Source: AC-9 sp051984395 (GTDB lineage: Bacteria > Actinomycetota > Acidimicrobiia > Acidimicrobiales > AC-9). Taken from it: a DNA stretch of 20,930 bases. A program made the position numbers and the translations under genes. The stretch's first letter is position 1; every line of letters begins with the position of its first letter. A model generated the notes under the pieces. That model was not told where the DNA came from. It saw only the letters and a program-made list of their open reading frames with translations, and made no database searches. This document shows, in pieces, positions 1 through 7,385 of this stretch. The stretch covers positions 1-20,930 of the forward strand of contig JBPYEZ010000193.1 in NCBI GenBank assembly GCA_051984395.1, written 5' to 3'.

Positions 1-553
1 CCTCGACCAGGCGGGCACCCGAGGTGGCCATGACCTCGGGGATGCGAAAGCCGCCCCCGATCTCCACCAGCTCGCCCCGGCTGACCACCACGGCGCGGTC
101 CCGAGCCAGCGCGGTCAGCACCAGCGCAACGCCGGCGGCTCCGTTGTTGACGACGAGGGCGGCCTCGCCGCCAACAGCGCGCGCCAACAATGTGGCCGTG
201 TGGGACTGGCGCGATCCGCGCCGGCCCGTCTCCAGATCGAGCTCGAGGTTGACGCCCCTGGCGGCAGTCGTCTCCGTCGTCGGCCCCAGCGGCGCCCGGC
301 CCAGGTTGGTGTGCAGCAGCACACCGGTGGCGTTGATCACCGGCCCCAGGAGGGTGCGGGAGAGCGACGCAGCTCGGGCGGCAGCCGAGCCGGGGTCGCG
401 GGCCGCGATTGCCTCCCGGGCCACGTCGACCAGCAGCGGATGCGGCAGGCCGGTGTCGGCGAGGCTCCTGGCCAGCGAGTCCACCGATGGAGGCCGCACC
501 CGGCGGAGCCTACCGGGGGGCTTGTTCTGGCGGCTGGCTGGCCGTGCCACCAT
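1..553 (-). CDS. selA: L-seryl-tRNA(Sec) selenium transferase, N-terminal part (runs off left edge)
   Basis: Selenocysteine synthase is a PLP enzyme that converts seryl-tRNA(Sec) to selenocysteinyl-tRNA(Sec) using selenophosphate. Only about 184 N-terminal residues are present. Translating the minus strand from the ATG at 553 gives family landmarks in order: an N-terminal helical arm with LLVDVAREAI, then VINATGVLLHTNLGRAPL, NLELDLETGRRGSRQSH, AALVVNNGAAGVAL, VVVSRGELVEIGGGFRIPEV and MATSGARLVE at the edge. The PLP-binding lysine lies further downstream, outside the window. An in-frame GTG at 562 is an alternative start, and neither start has a clear Shine-Dalgarno. The gene is head-to-head with the penicillin-binding protein gene, with only 11 bases between the two ATGs. 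Related SelA-like enzymes without a selenocysteine role exist, so selenoprotein synthesis is inferred from the family only. Confidence 0.9.
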   Translation of the reverse strand, partial: MVARPASRQNKPPGRLRRVRPPSVDSLARSLADTGLPHPLLVDVAREAIAARDPGSAAARAASLSRTLLGPVINATGVLLHTNLGRAPLGPTTETTAARGVNLELDLETGRRGSRQSHTATLLARAVGGEAALVVNNGAAGVALVLTALARDRAVVVSRGELVEIGGGFRIPEVMATSGARLVE

Positions 554-564
554 AGGGGCCACAA

Positions 565-2757
565 ATGAGACGGCTACTGCGTCCGCTGGCCGTGCTGGGG
601 CTCTCAGTGGTGATCGTTCCGCTCGCTGTGGGTGGCACGGTGCTCGCTTCGTTCCTCTATCTGCCCCTCCCTGCGGCCCTTCCTGCCACCAAGCCCGGCG
701 CGTCCGAGGTGAGCCACCTTCTCGATGCCAGCGGCCACGAGTTCGGGCAGTTCCACGCCTTCGGCGAGAACATCCCCGTCTCCGAGCAGGACGTCCCGCC
801 CGTGCTGGACCACGCCGTGATCGCGTCCGAGGACCGCAACTTCTACGGCGAGGGAGCGCTCTCGCCGACCTCGCTCATGCGCGCCGTGATGGCCAACCTC
901 CGGGGCACCGTCCAGGGCGGGTCCACGATCACCCAGCAGTACGCCAAGAACGCCTACACGAGTGGACAGCGGACGATCCTGCGCAAGCTCCAGGAGGCGA
1001 TCCTGTCGGCCCAGGTGAGCAGGCAGCTCCCCAAGCACGAGATCCTCTTCCGCTACCTCTCGACCATCTACTTCGGTGAAGGGGCGTACGGCGTCGGCGC
1101 CGCGTCCGAGGCGTATTTTCGAAAGCCCGTGAGCCAGCTCGACGCGTCCGAGGCGGCCATGCTGTCGGGCCTCATTCCCGCCCCCAGCTACTACGACCCT
1201 CTCTCCAGCCCGGAGCTGGCCGAACAGCGTCGCGTGACCGTCCTTGGCCTGATGCGGGACCAGCATTACCTGACCCCCGACGAGTATGCCGCCGCCATCG
1301 CCGAGCACGTGACTCCGGCGGCGCAGGCCAAGAACGGCGTGCCGGCCACCGTCTTCTACCCGCCGGAGCAGCCGCAGATCGCCTATCCCTATTTCGAGGA
1401 CTACGTACGCCGCTACCTCCTGGCCAAGCTGGGGCCGGGTGAGGTCTTCCACGGGGGCCTCCGGGTCCAGACGACGCTCGACCCGGCTGTCCAGAGCGCG
1501 GCCGAGAACACGGTGGCGAACAAGCTGAACGGGACGAAGCCACCCGTCGACATGTCGCTGGTGTCGGTCGAGCCCACCACCGGCTACGTCAAGGCCATCG
1601 TGGGTGGGCGCGACTTCGGTGCCTCGCAGATCAACCTGGGCCTCGGCGGGTGCCCAGCCCGACCGCCGCCCACGATCCAGGAGCAGGTCACCCCGACCTG
1701 CTGGGGCGGCGGGGCAGTGGTCGGCGGCGGCGGCGGCCGCCAGCCAGGCTCGGCGTTCAAGGTGTTCACCCTGGCCACGGCCCTCTCCAAGGGGTTCCTC
1801 CCCAGCCGCACCTATCCCGCGCCCGACGTCTTCCAGCTGCCCAACTGCTCCGGTCCGGGCTGCACGATCCACAACGCCGAGGGACAGGGCGGTGGCCCGG
1901 CGAGCATCGCCAGCGCCACCTGGGCGTCCATCAACACGGTCTACGCCCAGATCATCCGCGACACCGGCGTGCGCGACGTGGCCGAGATGGCCAAGCGCAT
2001 GGGGGTCACCAGCGCCCTCTACAACCCCCAGCAGTACGGCCTCTCCTACACCCTCGGCGTGATCGGCGTCTCGCCGCTCGACATGGCGTCGGCCTACGGC
2101 ACGTTCGACAACCACGGCCTCAGGATGGAGCCGTCGCCGGTCATCAAGGTGACCGACTCGACCGGAAGGGTGCTGCTCGACAACTCGCACCCGAGCGGAG
2201 AGCAAGTCGTCAGCCGGCCGGTCGCCGACAACGTGACCGACATCCTCAAGGGCGTCATCTCGCAGGGCACCGGCAATCCCAACGCCGTCCTCGGACGGCC
2301 GGCGGCGGGCAAGACAGGCACCACCGAGGGCTTCCACGACGCCTGGTTCGTGGGCTACACCCCGACGCTGTCCACGGCCGTCTGGATGGGCAACTCCGAC
2401 TCCGAGACCACGTCGCTGACCGGGATCAACGGCGTCTCCGAGGTCTACGGGGGGACCATCCCCGCCCAGGCCTGGCACGACTTCATGATCCAGGCCCTCC
2501 AAGGGGTGCCGGTCACCGACTTCAGCCAACCGCCGCCGCTGATCGCCCCGCCGCAGTCTCAGGGGGTCTCGCAGGGGTCACAGCAGACTCCGGACCAGAC
2601 CGGGCAGGGTGGCCCCTACATCGAGCAGCCCGGGACGCCCCAGGCCCAGGAACCGACGACCACCACGGCGCCATCGCCACCGGGGACCACGACGACGACC
2701 GGACCACCGCCCCGCGGCGGCACCACCACGACGACCGTGCTGCTACCGAGGCCGTAG
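565..2757 (+). CDS. Class A penicillin-binding protein (bifunctional transglycosylase/transpeptidase)
   Basis: This enzyme polymerises and cross-links peptidoglycan outside the membrane. The 730-residue protein has a short cytoplasmic start, one membrane anchor (about residues 8-35), a GT51 glycosyltransferase domain and a transpeptidase domain. GT51 motifs are ASEDRNFY (catalytic Glu89), GGSTITQQYAKN and the KHEILFRYLSTIYFGEGAYG stretch. Transpeptidase motifs are complete: SAFK with Ser396 and Lys399, SIN at 455-457 and KTG at 583-585. The tail is Pro/Thr-rich with TTTTT runs, common in actinobacterial PBPs. An AGGGG sequence 6-7 bases before ATG 565 supports this start. Four cysteines (363, 379, 428, 433) surround the active-site Ser396, which is unusual and could form extracellular disulfides. 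It converges with the protease-like gene. It is a PonA/PBP1A-type enzyme, but I do not assign a specific gene name. Confidence 0.95.
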   Translation: MRRLLRPLAVLGLSVVIVPLAVGGTVLASFLYLPLPAALPATKPGASEVSHLLDASGHEFGQFHAFGENIPVSEQDVPPVLDHAVIASEDRNFYGEGALSPTSLMRAVMANLRGTVQGGSTITQQYAKNAYTSGQRTILRKLQEAILSAQVSRQLPKHEILFRYLSTIYFGEGAYGVGAASEAYFRKPVSQLDASEAAMLSGLIPAPSYYDPLSSPELAEQRRVTVLGLMRDQHYLTPDEYAAAIAEHVTPAAQAKNGVPATVFYPPEQPQIAYPYFEDYVRRYLLAKLGPGEVFHGGLRVQTTLDPAVQSAAENTVANKLNGTKPPVDMSLVSVEPTTGYVKAIVGGRDFGASQINLGLGGCPARPPPTIQEQVTPTCWGGGAVVGGGGGRQPGSAFKVFTLATALSKGFLPSRTYPAPDVFQLPNCSGPGCTIHNAEGQGGGPASIASATWASINTVYAQIIRDTGVRDVAEMAKRMGVTSALYNPQQYGLSYTLGVIGVSPLDMASAYGTFDNHGLRMEPSPVIKVTDSTGRVLLDNSHPSGEQVVSRPVADNVTDILKGVISQGTGNPNAVLGRPAAGKTGTTEGFHDAWFVGYTPTLSTAVWMGNSDSETTSLTGINGVSEVYGGTIPAQAWHDFMIQALQGVPVTDFSQPPPLIAPPQSQGVSQGSQQTPDQTGQGGPYIEQPGTPQAQEPTTTTAPSPPGTTTTTGPPPRGGTTTTTVLLPRP

Positions 2758-2764
2758 GTCCGGC

Positions 2765-2780
2765 CCCGCTGCACAGCGGG
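2765..2780. terminator. Hairpin between convergent genes
   Basis: A perfect 6-bp GC-rich inverted repeat (CCCGCT / AGCGGG) with a 4-base loop lies in the 32-base gap between two convergent stop codons. There is no T-run on either side, so it would be a weak or factor-assisted bidirectional terminator. The assignment rests on position and symmetry. Confidence 0.45.
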
Positions 2781-2789
2781 TCCGAGCTG

Positions 2790-4304
2790 TCAGGGCTTGG
2801 GGCCGGCGGAGGAGGGAGAACCGCCGGGGCAGCTGAGGACCTGCTCGCACGCGGACTGGATGGGAACACCGAAGTAGACCCCGTCCGAGCTGAAGCCGAG
2901 CGGGCTGTACGAGCGTGACGCGACTCCCACGACGTCGCCCTGGGCGTTGATGAGGGGACCACCCTGGAAGGAGTTGCCGACGGCGGCGTCGCTCTGGATC
3001 ACGTTGGAGGAGGCGTCGGCCACGGTCCCCCCGGTGATCGAGCCGCCCGACGCGCCGAGGCCGGAGACGGCGTAGATCCGGTCGCCGACCTTCACCGGCG
3101 AGTCACCGCTGGCGAAGTTGACCGTCTTCACGTTGTCCTTGTTGAGCGTGAGCAGGGCGAGGTCCTTGGCCGGCTGCCACGACGACAGCGTCGCCGGAGT
3201 GTCCGTGTCGCCCTTTCGCACATAGATCGTGGGAGCAGGCTGGTGCGCCGCCGCCTGGACCGTGTTGTAGGAGGTGAGCAGCAAAGTCTTGCCGTTGCTC
3301 GAGGACACGGCGAAGGCCGATCCCACCGAGGGCGCGCCGTTGGCGTCGACGGTGTGCACGAACCACACCGAGGCCTGCGTCTGCTTCAGCAGGTTGGCGA
3401 GGGCGCCGCCCTGTGACTGCACGCTCTGTATCGGTCCGAGAGAGCGCTGGATCGCCGACTGGGCGTTCGCCTGATCGGCCTGGATGGTGCCCACGGCGGT
3501 CTTGAAGCGCTGGTCGAACCCGTCGACGAACGAGCCCACCCGTTGCTCGGTCTGGTTCTGACGGTACTGGTAGTACGCGTACAGGATCGTGCCGCTCAAA
3601 GCAGCTCCCACCGAGGCGGCCACGATCAGGGAGACCATGCCCCGAACGGTCTTGGGGAGGAGCCGCTCCCGCCAGCTGACCGGTTCGGGCGCCGTTGCCA
3701 ACGCCGCCCCCGCCGCCCCTGCTGCCCCTCCTGCCGCCGCCCTCGGCGCGGCCCCGGCTGCCGCTTCCCTCGGCGCGGCTCCGGCTGCCGCTTCCCTCGG
3801 CGCGGCTCCGGCTGCAGCTGCCCTCGGCGCGGCTCCGGCTGCAGCTGCCCCGGCTGCCGCTGCCCCGGCTTCGGCAGCCCTCGGCGCGGCCCCGGCTGGG
3901 CGACGCCCGCCGCGCGCCCCCCGGTCGGCGATCTTGTCGGGCGCATTGGGCCCTTTGCCCGCATTCGCCGCTTTGGGTGGCGGGACCGCGTTGGCGCCGT
4001 TGGCGTCATCGAGCGCCTCGACGTCGAACGGCGCCTCGCTCGCCAACCGACCTGCTTGGCCGGGCATCCTGGCCGGCGGCGGCGGAGGGACTGGCTTCCG
4101 CGGGGAAGCTGCGTCCCGACGCGGGGGGACGTCCCTCGGCGGTGACCCGTCACCTCGGGCTGGGGGCACATCCCGACCGGCGCGCCGCTCGCTGGGCGGA
4201 GCTGTGCTCCGCCCGCGCTGAGCTGGTCGACCGCGCCGGGTGTCGTTCCCCAGCTCCCCTGCTCTCGACCCGGGATCATCCGGGTCGAGCTTGCTGCTCC
4301 CCAT
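2790..4304 (-). CDS. Membrane-anchored trypsin/HtrA-like protein, probable pseudoprotease
   Basis: The 504-residue protein has four parts. Residues 1-210 are a Pro/Ala/Arg-rich, low-complexity, probably cytoplasmic region that contains 9-residue repeats GAAPR[EA]AAA (about 138-195). Residues about 220-246 form one transmembrane helix. Residues about 248-300 are a Gln-rich, probably coiled stalk. Residues about 305-490 form a trypsin/HtrA-like fold. The fold keeps GSAFAV, KDLALLTL (Asp381) and GGPLINAQGDVVGV. The catalytic His position reads LTSYNTV (Asn347 instead of His). The usual GNSGGPL reads GNSFQGGPL, putting Gln447 where the nucleophilic Ser should be. There is no PDZ domain. Two late cysteines (486, 492) could pair. 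CGGGG lies just before ATG 4304 and AGGAG further upstream. A binding or scaffolding role at the cell envelope is my inference. Loss of activity is inferred from motif alignment by eye. Confidence 0.8.
   Translation of the reverse strand: MGSSKLDPDDPGSRAGELGNDTRRGRPAQRGRSTAPPSERRAGRDVPPARGDGSPPRDVPPRRDAASPRKPVPPPPPARMPGQAGRLASEAPFDVEALDDANGANAVPPPKAANAGKGPNAPDKIADRGARGGRRPAGAAPRAAEAGAAAAGAAAAGAAPRAAAAGAAPREAAAGAAPREAAAGAAPRAAAGGAAGAAGAALATAPEPVSWRERLLPKTVRGMVSLIVAASVGAALSGTILYAYYQYRQNQTEQRVGSFVDGFDQRFKTAVGTIQADQANAQSAIQRSLGPIQSVQSQGGALANLLKQTQASVWFVHTVDANGAPSVGSAFAVSSSNGKTLLLTSYNTVQAAAHQPAPTIYVRKGDTDTPATLSSWQPAKDLALLTLNKDNVKTVNFASGDSPVKVGDRIYAVSGLGASGGSITGGTVADASSNVIQSDAAVGNSFQGGPLINAQGDVVGVASRSYSPLGFSSDGVYFGVPIQSACEQVLSCPGGSPSSAGPKP
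3741..3900. repeat. 27-base tandem repeats inside the protease-like gene
   Basis: The sequence CCTCGGCGCGGC recurs at 3741, 3768, 3795 and 3822 with exact 27-base spacing, giving four tandem units. A degenerate stretch and a further copy at 3879 follow. On the minus strand each unit encodes 9 residues of the type GAAPREAAA, so copy-number changes would keep the reading frame. The units differ by a few bases, such as CCGCTT versus CAGCTG. Confidence 0.85.
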
Positions 4305-4396
4305 TGGGCCCCGAGGGTAGCTCCTCGTGGACGCGGCGATGAACGTGGCCTGGCCTGACGGCCGGATCGGTAGGTGATTCTCAGCCCGCGTCGAAC

Positions 4397-4408
4397 TAGA
4401 ACTGAGTC
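4397..4408 (+). promoter_or_regulatory. Possible -10 element of a leaderless start for the histidine kinase
   Basis: TAGAAC at 4397-4402 is followed by exactly 6 bases and then ATG 4409, and no Shine-Dalgarno is visible. The geometry matches the two better leaderless candidates at 7385 and 7424, but the last base of the hexamer is C rather than T. No -35 is recognisable. The rest of the 104-base gap (4305-4408) shows nothing I can name. Confidence 0.3.
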
Positions 4409-6148
4409 ATGCCCGACCGAGACACCGGAAGCCGGCGGCCGGTCTCGCTGGCCAAGGCCGCGGAATATCTCGAGCTCCCGACCGCCTCGGTCGAGGCGTT
4501 GGTCGACACCGGGTACCTCGCGGCGCTGGGCACGGGGGCCGGCGGGCCCGAGTTCGCCCTGGTCGACCTCAAGGCCTTCCTCGCGCGCAATGCCGAGAAC
4601 GGATCAGGCAACATCCTCGACGCCGCACTCGACAGCGTCGATCCCCAGACGCTGCTCGATGCTCTCGACGGGCGTTCCGAGGAGATGGCCAGGAGGGCGT
4701 TCGAGATCTTCTCGACCGTGTTCCCGGAGTCCCGAGGCTGGTCGCTGTCCGAGCAGGCGCGCTTCGTCGATCAGGCCCGGGCTCGCTTCGAGGCGATCCT
4801 CGCCGTCACCGGACAGGGGGCCGAGGTCGACGAGGCGCTGGTCGGCGACCTCCAGGAGGTCGGAGCGAGCGCCGCCTGGGCCGGCTCGCCGCTCCCCCAG
4901 CTCCTCGTGGTGCTGCGGATCTCGCGAGACCTCGTCGTCCAGACCTCGGTCGAGCTGGCCGAGGAGCGCGGCCGTCACTGGGGTCTGGCGCTGTCGCTGC
5001 TGCTGACCCGCGTCCTGCCGGCGATGGATCGGCTGACCGACGCGCTGGCCCAGGGTTACTGGGCGGCGGTCGTCGAGGAGCAGAAGGAGAGCAGGGCGCG
5101 CTACGAGAACGTCGTCGAGCACTCCTTCAGCGGCATGTGGGAGGTCGATCTCGACGGGCGGATCCAGTACGCCAATCCCGCCCTGGGGATCATCCTCGGT
5201 CGCCCGACGGCCGGGTTGGTGGGCACCCCGCTGACCGACATCGTCGTCCCCCTGGACCCGAGCTCGAAGCTCGACGCGCTTGTCACCGAGCCGCTCGAGG
5301 GCGCCGAGGTGATCGAGCTCACGATCGTGCGGGCCGACGGCGTCCGGCGGGTCCTCGAGGTTCGCACCGTGCCCCGCTATCACGACGCCGAGCTCGTGGG
5401 CTTCCAGGGGGTGGTGCGCGACACCACCACCGCGCACGACCTGGAGGCGGAGAAGAACGAGTTCCTCGCCCTCGTCACCCACGACCTGCGGACCCCGCTC
5501 AGCACGATCCTGGGCCTGGGGTCCACCCTCGAGGCCCATGGTCGGGAGCTCGGGCCCGACCACATCCAGCGCACGGGCGAGTCGATCCGCCGGCACGCCG
5601 AGCGCATCGCCCGTCTGGCCGACGACCTCTACGACGTGAGCCGGCTGGAAGCCAGCTCGCTGCTGCTGGCGCCCCGACCGGTCGACCTGGCCCGGGTCGT
5701 CGACGTGGCGCTTCATTCGGTCGATCTGGTCTCGAACGATCCTCGCCCCTCGGTCGAGGTGCAGGTGCCGGCGGGCACGGCCGTGCTGGCCGACCCGCGG
5801 CGACTGGAACAGGTCATGGCCAACCTGGTCGAGAACGCCCTGGTCCACGGCGCTCCGCCGGTCACCGTCGAGCTCCGTCGCGCCGATCCTGCCGAGGTCG
5901 AGGTGGCGGTGGTGGACCGCGGCGGCGGTGTCGCCGCCACCATGATCCCGAGACTGTTCAACCGGCTCCAGATCCTGGGCCTGCGCGAACGCGATCGGGC
6001 GAGGGGGACCGGCCTCGGTCTCTCGCTGGTACGGGGCCTGGTCGAGGTCATGGGCGGCCGGGTCTGGTACGAGCCGGGCGCGGACGGTGGGGCCTGCTTC
6101 GCGGTGACCCTTCCCGTGCCGCACCAGGCCGCATCGATCGACAGCTGA
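4409..6148 (+). CDS. Soluble sensor histidine kinase with N-terminal HTH, helical sensor-like region and PAS domain
   Basis: The 579-residue protein has no transmembrane segment. Residues about 10-60 (SLAKAAEYLELPTASVEALV to LVDLKAFLAR) look like an excisionase/MerR-type helix-turn-helix. Residues about 68-225 are all-helical and resemble RsbRD/PucR-type N-terminal regions (GSPLPQLLVVLRISRDLVVQ). A PAS domain follows at about 232-345. The HisKA dimerisation domain has phospho-acceptor His358 in VTHDLRTPL. The HATPase domain has the N box (Asn472 and Asn476), G1 motif DRGGGV (503-508) and G2 motif GTGLGLSL (533-540). All kinase motifs look intact. No response regulator is adjacent, and the LuxR-type regulator at 17706 is an unlikely partner because NarL-type regulators normally pair with HisKA_3 kinases. 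Direct DNA or protein contact by the HTH is inferred from the fold only. Confidence 0.88.
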   Translation: MPDRDTGSRRPVSLAKAAEYLELPTASVEALVDTGYLAALGTGAGGPEFALVDLKAFLARNAENGSGNILDAALDSVDPQTLLDALDGRSEEMARRAFEIFSTVFPESRGWSLSEQARFVDQARARFEAILAVTGQGAEVDEALVGDLQEVGASAAWAGSPLPQLLVVLRISRDLVVQTSVELAEERGRHWGLALSLLLTRVLPAMDRLTDALAQGYWAAVVEEQKESRARYENVVEHSFSGMWEVDLDGRIQYANPALGIILGRPTAGLVGTPLTDIVVPLDPSSKLDALVTEPLEGAEVIELTIVRADGVRRVLEVRTVPRYHDAELVGFQGVVRDTTTAHDLEAEKNEFLALVTHDLRTPLSTILGLGSTLEAHGRELGPDHIQRTGESIRRHAERIARLADDLYDVSRLEASSLLLAPRPVDLARVVDVALHSVDLVSNDPRPSVEVQVPAGTAVLADPRRLEQVMANLVENALVHGAPPVTVELRRADPAEVEVAVVDRGGGVAATMIPRLFNRLQILGLRERDRARGTGLGLSLVRGLVEVMGGRVWYEPGADGGACFAVTLPVPHQAASIDS

Positions 6149-6154
6149 CCGACC

Positions 6155-6176
6155 GCTCGGGCGGCCCTGTCCGAGC
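6155..6176. terminator. Possible hairpin between convergent genes
   Basis: GCTCGG and CCGAGC form a perfect 6-bp stem with a 10-base loop, 6 bases after the kinase stop and in the 61-base gap before the stop of the convergent Mrp gene. There is no T-run. In DNA this GC-rich it could occur by chance. Confidence 0.3.
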
Positions 6177-6209
6177 CACGGGGCCGACCGGCGATGCGAC
6201 CCGACGAGG

Positions 6210-7385
6210 TCAGCCGTCGAGGGCGGCTTCGACGTGATCGAGCATGCGAGCCGTACAGCCCGACATCTCGACCAGCGGGAGGATCTCGTCGGCCACTCGA
6301 CCGGCGATGGTGGCGAATGCCTCTGCGGTCGGCCCCTCGCCGTCCAGGGCCACCGGGCGCCCGCTGTCGCCTCCCGCGGCCACCTCGGGGTCGAGCGGCA
6401 CGGAGCCGATGAGGGGAGCGCCGATCTCCTCCGCCACGCGCTGGCCTCCGCCCGCTCCGAACAGCGGGTAGGACCGGCCGTGCTCGCAGACGAAGGCTGT
6501 CATGTTCTCGATCACGCCGGCCACGCGCAGGTAGCCCTTGCGGGCCATGTCGGCGGCCCGGGTGGCGACCTTGGCCGCGGCCAGGGCCGGCGTGGTCACG
6601 ATGATGAGCTCGGTGCGCGGCAGCATGCGAGCGAGGCCCATCTGGATGTCGCCGGTTCCCGGCGGCATGTCGACGAGGAGGTAGTCGAGCCCGCCCCAGC
6701 GGACGTTCTCGATGAAGTGCTGGAGGGCCCGGTTGAGCAGCAGTCCCCGCCACATGATCGCCTCGTCCTCGCCCTGGGCCAGAAAGCCCATCGACACCAC
6801 CTTCAGCTGCCCCGAGCCGACAGGCTTGGTGACCGGGATCATCGACCACGCCTCGGTCGTCCCCTCGGCCTCGATGCGTGCGTCGACACCGAGCATGCGG
6901 GGGATCGAGAAGCCCCAGATGTCGGCGTCCAGCAGCCCCACCGTGAGGCCCCGCGCCGCCAAGGCGGCGGCGAGGTTCACGGTGACCGACGATTTGCCTA
7001 CCCCGCCCTTCCCCGACGCCACGGCCACCACCCGGGCGCTGGCGGGGATCTCGGTCTCCGCCGGCTGCTCACGCGCCTTCCATCGGGCCCGCGCCATCAC
7101 CCGGCTGCGCTCCTCACCGGTCATCTCCGCCATGCGGACCTGCACCGAGTCCACCCCCGGGATGCCGCCGACCCGCGCCTCGATGTCACCGCGCAGCTGG
7201 GTGCGCAGGGGACAGCCGGCGATCGTCAGGGCCAGCTCCACCTCGACGGCGCCGCTCTCGGCCACGTGCACCCCGCGGACCATGCCGAGGTCCACGACGT
7301 TGTCGCCGAGCTCGGGGTCGATGACGCCGCGGAGAGCGTCGATGACGCCGTCGTGGGGGGGAGGGGAGACAGCCGTGGGGGGCAC
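6210..7385 (-). CDS. mrp: Mrp/ApbC-family iron-sulfur cluster carrier ATPase
   Basis: P-loop ATPases of this family bind and hand over Fe-S clusters in the cytoplasm. The 391-residue protein has an N-terminal MIP18/DUF59 domain (about 11-86: VIDPELGDNVVDLGMV, IAGCPLRTQL with Cys58). The Mrp/NBP35 ATPase domain has the deviant Walker A SGKGGVGKSS (signature Lys126, P-loop Lys131), DADIWGFSIPRMLG and Walker B LLVDMPPGTGD (236-246). The usual cluster-binding CxxC after ENM reads VCEHG, so only Cys300 remains and a Gly replaces the second Cys. Further cysteines occur near the C-terminus (SGCTARML). The GTG start at 7385 is 6 bases after a TAGAAT hexamer, with no Shine-Dalgarno, which suggests a leaderless mRNA. 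It is divergent from the SufR-like regulator. The family assignment is firm, and the cluster-transfer role is from family knowledge. Confidence 0.95.
   Translation of the reverse strand: MPPTAVSPPPHDGVIDALRGVIDPELGDNVVDLGMVRGVHVAESGAVEVELALTIAGCPLRTQLRGDIEARVGGIPGVDSVQVRMAEMTGEERSRVMARARWKAREQPAETEIPASARVVAVASGKGGVGKSSVTVNLAAALAARGLTVGLLDADIWGFSIPRMLGVDARIEAEGTTEAWSMIPVTKPVGSGQLKVVSMGFLAQGEDEAIMWRGLLLNRALQHFIENVRWGGLDYLLVDMPPGTGDIQMGLARMLPRTELIIVTTPALAAAKVATRAADMARKGYLRVAGVIENMTAFVCEHGRSYPLFGAGGGQRVAEEIGAPLIGSVPLDPEVAAGGDSGRPVALDGEGPTAEAFATIAGRVADEILPLVEMSGCTARMLDHVEAALDG

Noticed and set aside
24..1079. A 351-codon plus-strand open frame over selA and the start of the PBP gene
   Set aside because: It is antisense to a clear SelA frame and out of frame with the PBP. 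Its composition is typical of GC-rich shadow frames.
604..2529. A 641-codon minus-strand open frame antisense to the PBP gene
   Set aside because: It has no recognisable motifs and reads as Arg/Gly/His-rich shadow sequence. The plus strand carries an unmistakable PBP with all catalytic motifs.
4604..6124. A 506-codon minus-strand open frame opposite the histidine kinase
   Set aside because: There are no domains, and the kinase on the plus strand has every catalytic box.
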